Shown here piece after piece: positions 58,571 to 64,000 of a DNA stretch of 64,000 bases (positions are counted from its first letter, which is position 1; each line of letters starts with the position of its first letter). The position numbers and the translations under genes were made by a program. The notes under the pieces are model-generated. The model was not told the origin of the DNA. It saw nothing but the letters and a program-made list of their open reading frames with translations, and made no database searches. Source of the DNA: Pterois miles (lineage: Eukaryota; Chordata; Actinopteri; Perciformes; Scorpaenidae); NCBI GenBank assembly GCA_947000775.1, contig CAMQGK010000604.1, positions 9,850,501 through 9,914,500 of the forward strand. The letters run 5' to 3'.

Positions 58571-61334
58571 CAAGTAGCAGTTACAGTTAGAGTCAGAGTA
58601 AGTCTCCAGGAAATGAATGTCAGTCAGCGTCCTCAGAAGTCATGGAAACATTACTGTGCGTGCATGTGTGCATGTGTACTTTGTTAAGCCAGGCTGAAAA
58701 CAGCGATATTGGCCATGATGGGGAATCGATTCAGGGCAAAGTGGAAAATGGCTCATTGTATTTAGGAGCAGCCTGCCTTGTTGGTGAGTGTGGAGCTGTA
58801 CACCTGGTCATCAAACTGTCTGGAAGGGAGGGCAGAAAAGTCTTACAGCCACTTATTGAAAATGAAAAATATATTCTCAGATAGTTGTAAAGTTATAATA
58901 CATTTAGAAAAGAAATAGTCAAACTGTTTGTGAGATTTAAGTTATAATAATAACTAATTTTTCATTAGAAAACTACTACTACTACTACTCCTACTATACT
59001 GGTCGATCTTGTCTTCAAATACCTGTAATCGTCAAGATGAAATGTTATTTCTCCAGCTTCTGTTTGCCATTTTATTACACTAAGTGCCATCTTCAATCTG
59101 TCAAAGTTAGTTTTGTTTTAGATTGTAATGTTTAGAAGCTTTTAAGTGAGTGAAAACATGTTGATGATGTTTCAGTCGATATCTTTTGTTTCTGCCGTTT
59201 GGAGGACAGACGGCTCTTAGAAAATGTAGCCCATTTAAGTTGTGGCTTTTACAGCGCTTTTGTGAGCTTCACGTACAGGGCTCTAATAAAGGAAATGCAA
59301 GTGCATGTAAAAGGTTTGATATTCCCTCCAAGGCTGGTTTTTGTCCTTATTGACGGAGGCAGAGAAAGTGTGAGAGAGGAAGAGAACGGAGTCAGACATG
59401 GAGGGTTAAAGATGGCAGCATGATGAATGTCACAAAGAAAGCTAGCAGTTTTTAAGCACATTAGTTCAATTGATTGATTGATTGATTGGAAGACCAGGGT
59501 TGCAATGCACAGACTGACTGCTCAGACACGCTTAGAACTTAAACATGGAGGGTGAGAGATGAAAACGTGGCATTTCAGGAAACTCAAAAAGGGTTTTTAC
59601 AGTCGTAGCTTGATTCTGCTCACTTTGAAAGTTGTGAAGTTGTGTCACCCTCTGGTCTGACTCGAAGTAGTTCTTTGAAAAATGTATTGTTTCCTGTTAA
59701 GTCACTCGATTTTCAGCACAGCATTTGAGTGTTTTGAGCGTTAAATATTGTGAGGATATAGAGAATTGGTGGTCATATATTCCACTGTGACTTAAATGAA
59801 ACTCTGGATCAGGTTAAGTAACAAAACAGCTCTACATTTATAAGAATCTGGGATTTTTGAGAAACAAGAAGTTGCATTTCCAGTAAGCGAAATATGGAGC
59901 CTGTTCACCCGTTAAGCATGCAGTGATGTATATTTATAAGGTTTGCAATATGGCTTACAAAGCAAAATGTAATCACTGTGCAGCAAGTCATTTCATGCAG
60001 GGAGGAAGTTAAACAGTAGGAGTGCTGCAGGAATGAGTCCTAAAACCCAGAAATGACTTAGCATTTTAGAACTTCTGGTTCCCTTGTCTGAAACTCAGTG
60101 AGTTCTTAGTTAGATGTCTGACATAAGGTTGGTGGTTGTGGTTAGCACAGGCTAAAGAGATTTTAACGTTTTGTTCTACAGTATAAAATAGGGCAGTAAA
60201 TATCACTAATGAATCTTGAAGCTTTAGTTTTTAAAAGGGCAGCTGCTAACAAGCGGCTAAATGAGACGTCTAAACGTCACGACGCTGACTCGTCCACCTT
60301 TACAGCTTCGTTGTGTATACTCACGCTCATGCCACTGTTGTGTAGTTTGTCTATTGTGTAACGCTGGCGACTGCATTCACACTTACAATCCTAAAACTGG
60401 TGTTCAGTTGTGAAGATTATCTTGCTGAACAAAACATGTAAATATCATAAAAATGCATTTGCGACAGAGCTCATTTTCTACAGTAATTTAAAACCCAATG
60501 GAAAAATCCCATTGGCTTTTTGTCGAGAGAACCAGGGTGATGCTAACCTCCTGGTTGGCCCTACAGAAATATGTCATCTCTGCAGCACTTTAATGCAGTC
60601 AGAATATCTCAGACTGAAACAGAATAATCCTGTAAACTTGTAAACTGGGGTGGTTGTAGATTTGGAGCTTCTGTAAGCTGAGTACTGTGTTAGTGCTCCT
60701 CCACCGCCTCTCCTCCCTCTCGCCATCTTTCGTCTGCTCCTCTCACAACGTTTCAGAGGAGGCCGCGGTTTGTTCGGGCCATCGACTGCAGTTTGGCCCG
60801 CTGAAGTAGATCATTGGAGATCGATGCAAAGGAACGAGCTTCCCCTGACCCAGCCTGTCTGATGGTAGAGCGCCGGCTCTGATCTGCTGCTTTGTGCTGC
60901 TCCCAGAGGCCTCTGTAGCTGTGTGTGTCTGTCTGAGCTCAGATGTGTAATGTGTGTTAATACAGGAGTTGATAACCGTATTTTCACGACCATAAGGCGC
61001 ACCGTACTATAAGGCGCAGTCTCAGTTATGTGTGTCATTACTGTATTTAACACATACATAAGGCGCACCGCACTATAGGGCGCGGGTATGGTAAAACACA
61101 CGGGGAAATCAAGCATACAAGTGTGCGTTTTTAAAAATAGAGCGGGAGCAAAACTGAGTGTGGTTGTGCTTTATTTAAGTATTAATTACAAAGTACTAAC
61201 ATTTTTTAGTCATCAATCAAACATCAACAGGCGCGGGCATGGTAAAACACACGGGTAAAACAAGCATACAATTGTGCATATTTAAAAATAGTGCGGGGGC
61301 AAAACTGAGTTTGGTACTCACATTTTTTTAATCA

Positions 61335-62380
61335 TCAATCAAACCCATCAAAGTCCTCATCCTCTGTTTCTGAATTGAACAGCTGCGCTAAATCTCCATC
61401 AAACATGCCAGGTTCACTTTCTTCACTGTCAGAGTCACTTTCCGTGCCGTGCGGCTCCTCGGAAATGATGCCGGCTTTTACGAAAGCTCGAACAACAGAG
61501 CCAGCACGTTAGCCCAAGCATCCACAATCTATTCACAAATTGTGGCGTAACTCGCCCGGCGCTGCCTCCCAGTCTTAGTGAAACTGTGGTCTCCATCTGT
61601 CATCCATCGCTCCCACGCCGCTCGCAGCCTTACTTTGAACGGCCGGTTCACCCCGATGTCCAGCGGTTGGAGTTCCTTCGTCAGGCCTCCCGGAATGACA
61701 GCAAGCTCAGTGTTCATTTGCTTCACATGTTTTTTCACATCGGCTGTGAGATCCCTTCTTCTCCACAGTGTGACTCACCGGGATGTCAAAAGTGAGCGGC
61801 ACCTCGTCCATGTTAGTGATAAGGCTGGGCTGGATGTGTTTGTCGGAGATGTGTCTGCTGCAGTAGGAGCGGAAGATGGCCAGCTTTTCATTATAATCCG
61901 CTGGAAATTGCTGCGCTACTGTAGTCCGTGTCCGGATGGAAAAATGGCACCGTTTCATGAAACGAAAGCACCAAGACGGACCTCCTTGGAAATGTTCAAT
62001 TTTCATTTCTTCTGCTAGCGTTGCTGCTTTTAGTCGAATGGTGACCGTCGAAACGCTTCTCCCACTTGTTCTTTGCTCGGTGATCCACTGCTCGAGTCTT
62101 TCCTCCAACTCGGGCCACCTCGCCTTATGTCCGCGGAAACTCAGCTGCGTCTTCTTGACCTGTCGGAGCTCGTTTTCCAGCTTCCTCCACTTGCTAACCA
62201 TCGATTCATTGATCTCAAATTCTCTCGCGGCTGCTCGATTTCCATGTTCCTCCGCGTAGCTGATGGCCTTCAGTTTAAGAAAGAAAGAAAGAAAGAAAGA
62301 TATTCCTTTATTAGTCCCACAGTGGGGAAATTCAGTTTTACACTCTTAAACTGTGCTTCATAAGCGTGTCTCTTTGCCAT
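61335..62380 (-). pseudogene. pogo/Tigger-type transposase with SINE insertion, internal deletion and frameshifts
   Basis: DDE transposase with a CENP-B/pogo-type DNA-binding region. On the minus strand it starts MAKRHAYEAQFK (ATG at 62380), is cut by a SINE tail, resumes LKAISYAEEHGNRAAAREFE and NESMVSKWRKLENELRQVKK, then WPELEERLEQWI (second DNA-binding half), and ITNMDEVPLTFDIPVSHTVE with the first catalytic Asp. It then jumps with a frame change to KKHVKQMNTELAVIPGGLTK and LQPLDIGVNRPFK. The segment that should hold the second catalytic Asp, roughly 80 residues by comparison with remembered homologues, is gone. A stop follows ATICE, then another frame continues to an acidic tail ending EDEDFDGFD and a stop at 61335-61337. 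Not functional. Confidence 0.88.
62279..62345 (-). mobile_element. 5'-truncated SINE tail inside the transposase pseudogene
   Basis: Read on the minus strand, AGTGTAAAACTGAATTTCCC, CACTGTGGGACTAATAAAGG and an (TTTC)n end match the last 65 bases of the SINE at 12980-13285 (13219 onward). It splits the codons between AQFK and LKAIS, with a short TTAA-type duplication at the joints. Confidence 0.88.
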
Positions 62381-63034
62381 TTTCAGGGTTGTTAAAACAA
62401 CAATGTTCTGCATAATGCACATACCTGTTCGTTTATATACAGTACAATCCACGCCCACACTTCCTACTTTAACGTTCTCATGGTGTCCTCTACTACGTCC
62501 GCCTTACAACAACAACACACACACATACACACACACATAAGGCGCACCGCACTATAGGGCGCACCACACATTTTGAAGAAAATCTAAGACTTTTAAGTGC
62601 GCCTTATAGTCGTGAAAATACGGTATATGTGTTAAATAGTGAAAACTAACTGATGAGGGTTTTGTTCTCTTCCCCCATGTGTGTGGTTTGAGAGCGTATC
62701 TTCATGAGCTTGTTTAAAGAGTAAATCATTTGAAATAAACATTGTGCAAATATCACAGTCCAGCTAATCACAAACAACAAACAACTCCTCCATATATAAG
62801 GTACCAGAATTATATACATTGATGTCTTTATTATAGTGGGAAACAATTTACACAGTGACATGAAACATGTGACCTCACTTGTTTAGTTGAAATCAAATCA
62901 GCATTGTGATGTAACTTTGTGAGAAGAAGATTAGGTCTTCTCGTTTAATATGATTTGAATTTCTTTTTGCGTCAAATTTTCCAGTCGTGAACCACAGAGG
63001 TGTGCTGAAACTGACAATGAAAAATGACTTAGAC

Positions 63035-63648
63035 TAGAGTTTGTCCGATACCAGTATCAGAAATTCCTCCGATGTAGCCTCAGATGCTGGATTGGGTATC
63101 GGCGAGTCTCTGCACCGACCCAATATCATGTTATCATATCATTTCTTAGCTCATTTACGCTACACAGGAGCAACAACAACAACAATCAGTATACCGTATA
63201 TATAGAACTTTAATTTAACATCTAGTTTGATAGTCTGTCATAACTGAAAGAGAACTTAAACAAATCTAGGAGCAAATAATTCCTTTTAGAAATACTGTAT
63301 TTTTCAAGTTTCTTGCCAAAAACTACATTTAACAAGATTGCATGAGGCATTATAAGAGCTGATCACTGTGATAGCCTTGAGCAGCATCATAGGAAAGAAT
63401 TACAATATAACAAGTGTCTGATTAAGTTCAAATGTTTTTAAGGTTGTTTCAGTTATTTTTAAGGTTGTTCATCCATGGCTTATTTCCTGCAGTCAAATTG
63501 CAAGCTTTTTGCCTCTCACACTGAAGAACTTCCCCACCAGTTGTGTTGTATTGTAAGACTTTTCCGTCTCTGCTGCTGTGTGCCGACAGAAATGTGACAC
63601 TGATCGGCCGATTTTGATCGGCAGCCGATCGATCGCTGCATCTCCACT
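63035..63648. repeat. Probable DNA-transposon repeat with 'TGTCCGATACC ... CCGATCGATCGCTGCATC' ends
   Basis: GTTTGTCCGATACCAGTATC at the left and GATCGGCAGCCGATCGATCG at the right are repeat ends I associate with a fish hAT-like family. The interior is not coding. One copy only, so the boundaries are approximate. Confidence 0.5.
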
Positions 63649-64000
63649 TGTTTTAGAAAAATAGTGTATGTTTGCAGCTTCTGCTAGAGTTTAAAGACGT
63701 ATTGATTCGGTTCCATCACATGTCCTACAGGCTTGAGAAGGCAAGAGAGGAGTTGAGAAACAATTTAGTAGATTTAGTGGTAGTTACAGTAGATTCGCTT
63801 CTTTAATTTAAGGGATGTCAAGTAGAATCTGTGTTTTTTATATATATTTAACTCCTGTTTAACCTGGCTGGAAAGAGTGTTTTTAGTATTGCACTGTGAA
63901 AAACAATCTAATTGAAATGTTTTTGCCCGCTTACATCTTTATACATATGGAAGTCTGCCATCTTGAAAACGCTTCTGTGTACACGTAATTCTGCATAGTT

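Larger units (their letters stand above)
60976..62623 (-). mobile_element. pogo/Tigger-like DNA transposon, degenerate
   Basis: The left end CCGTATTTTCACGACCATAA and the right end TTATAGTCGTGAAAATACGG are inverted, with GGCGCAC subterminal repeats at both ends (ATAAGGCGCACCG several times). TA adjoins both ends, as expected for this superfamily. It contains a broken minus-strand transposase, an internal tandem duplication (61081-61221 and 61231-61344) and an inserted SINE tail. Confidence 0.88.

Noticed and set aside
61578..62363. Plus-strand frames over the pogo element
   Set aside because: Antisense shadows of the broken transposase; no independent similarity.

Overview
This is a window of nuclear DNA from a bony fish, most likely a percomorph teleost. 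The evidence is spliced vertebrate gene structure with long introns, abundant (CA)n/(TG)n arrays, and a dense load of teleost-type mobile elements: tRNA-derived SINEs like those of percomorphs, Tc1/mariner, pogo/Tigger, hAT-like MITEs and TIR-flanked short repeats. There is no prokaryotic organisation, no operon and no CRISPR array.

The only gene I can support is the 5' part of mpped2 (metallophosphoesterase domain containing 2) on the + strand. Two coding exons are present. Exon 2 (28429-28710, start codon at 28598) and exon 3 (52995-53176) join in phase across an intron of about 24.3 kb to give the first 98 residues plus the first base of codon 99. These cover the conserved N-terminal segment and the first metal-ligand motifs (SDTH and GDxxxHxGD). 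The rest of the enzyme lies beyond the right edge. Two candidate first exons/promoters lie upstream: a CpG island at about 25735-26240, and a TATA-box promoter at 27380 followed by a short exon with a consensus donor. The exon that carries the start codon has two upstream ATGs and a (CTG)9 repeat in its 5' UTR.

Layout: 1-25.7 kb is gene-free intergenic DNA with layered transposons: a hAT-like element with a perfect 8-bp target duplication at 4376-5146, a Tc1 element with long inverted repeats at 6311-7753, SINEs at 11695 and 12980, three copies of a TIR-bearing MITE, two or three copies of a 'GGGCTGTCA' repeat, and a pogo-derived MITE nested in a hAT-like MITE at 22284-22870. One long repeat-poor stretch (17960-18800) looks like a candidate conserved noncoding element. 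25.7-28.7 kb is the mpped2 5' region. 28.7-53.0 kb is intron 2, holding a large foldback element (39769-40129), a 1.6-kb minisatellite with 271-bp higher-order repeats (41970-43562), several MITEs and a decayed Tc1 transposase. 53.2-64 kb is the start of intron 3, with a (TG)67 array, a SINE followed by a 46-bp minisatellite (54577-55755), and a pogo/Tigger transposon (60976-62623) whose transposase gene is split by a SINE tail and has lost its catalytic centre.

I found no undescribed biological system. The points most worth following are the alternative TATA first exon, the uORF/CTG-repeat leader, the dinucleotide arrays just downstream of both coding-exon splice donors, the pogo-to-MITE derivation, and the higher-order minisatellite. 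All family assignments rest on recall of protein and repeat families; no alignment or database search was run.
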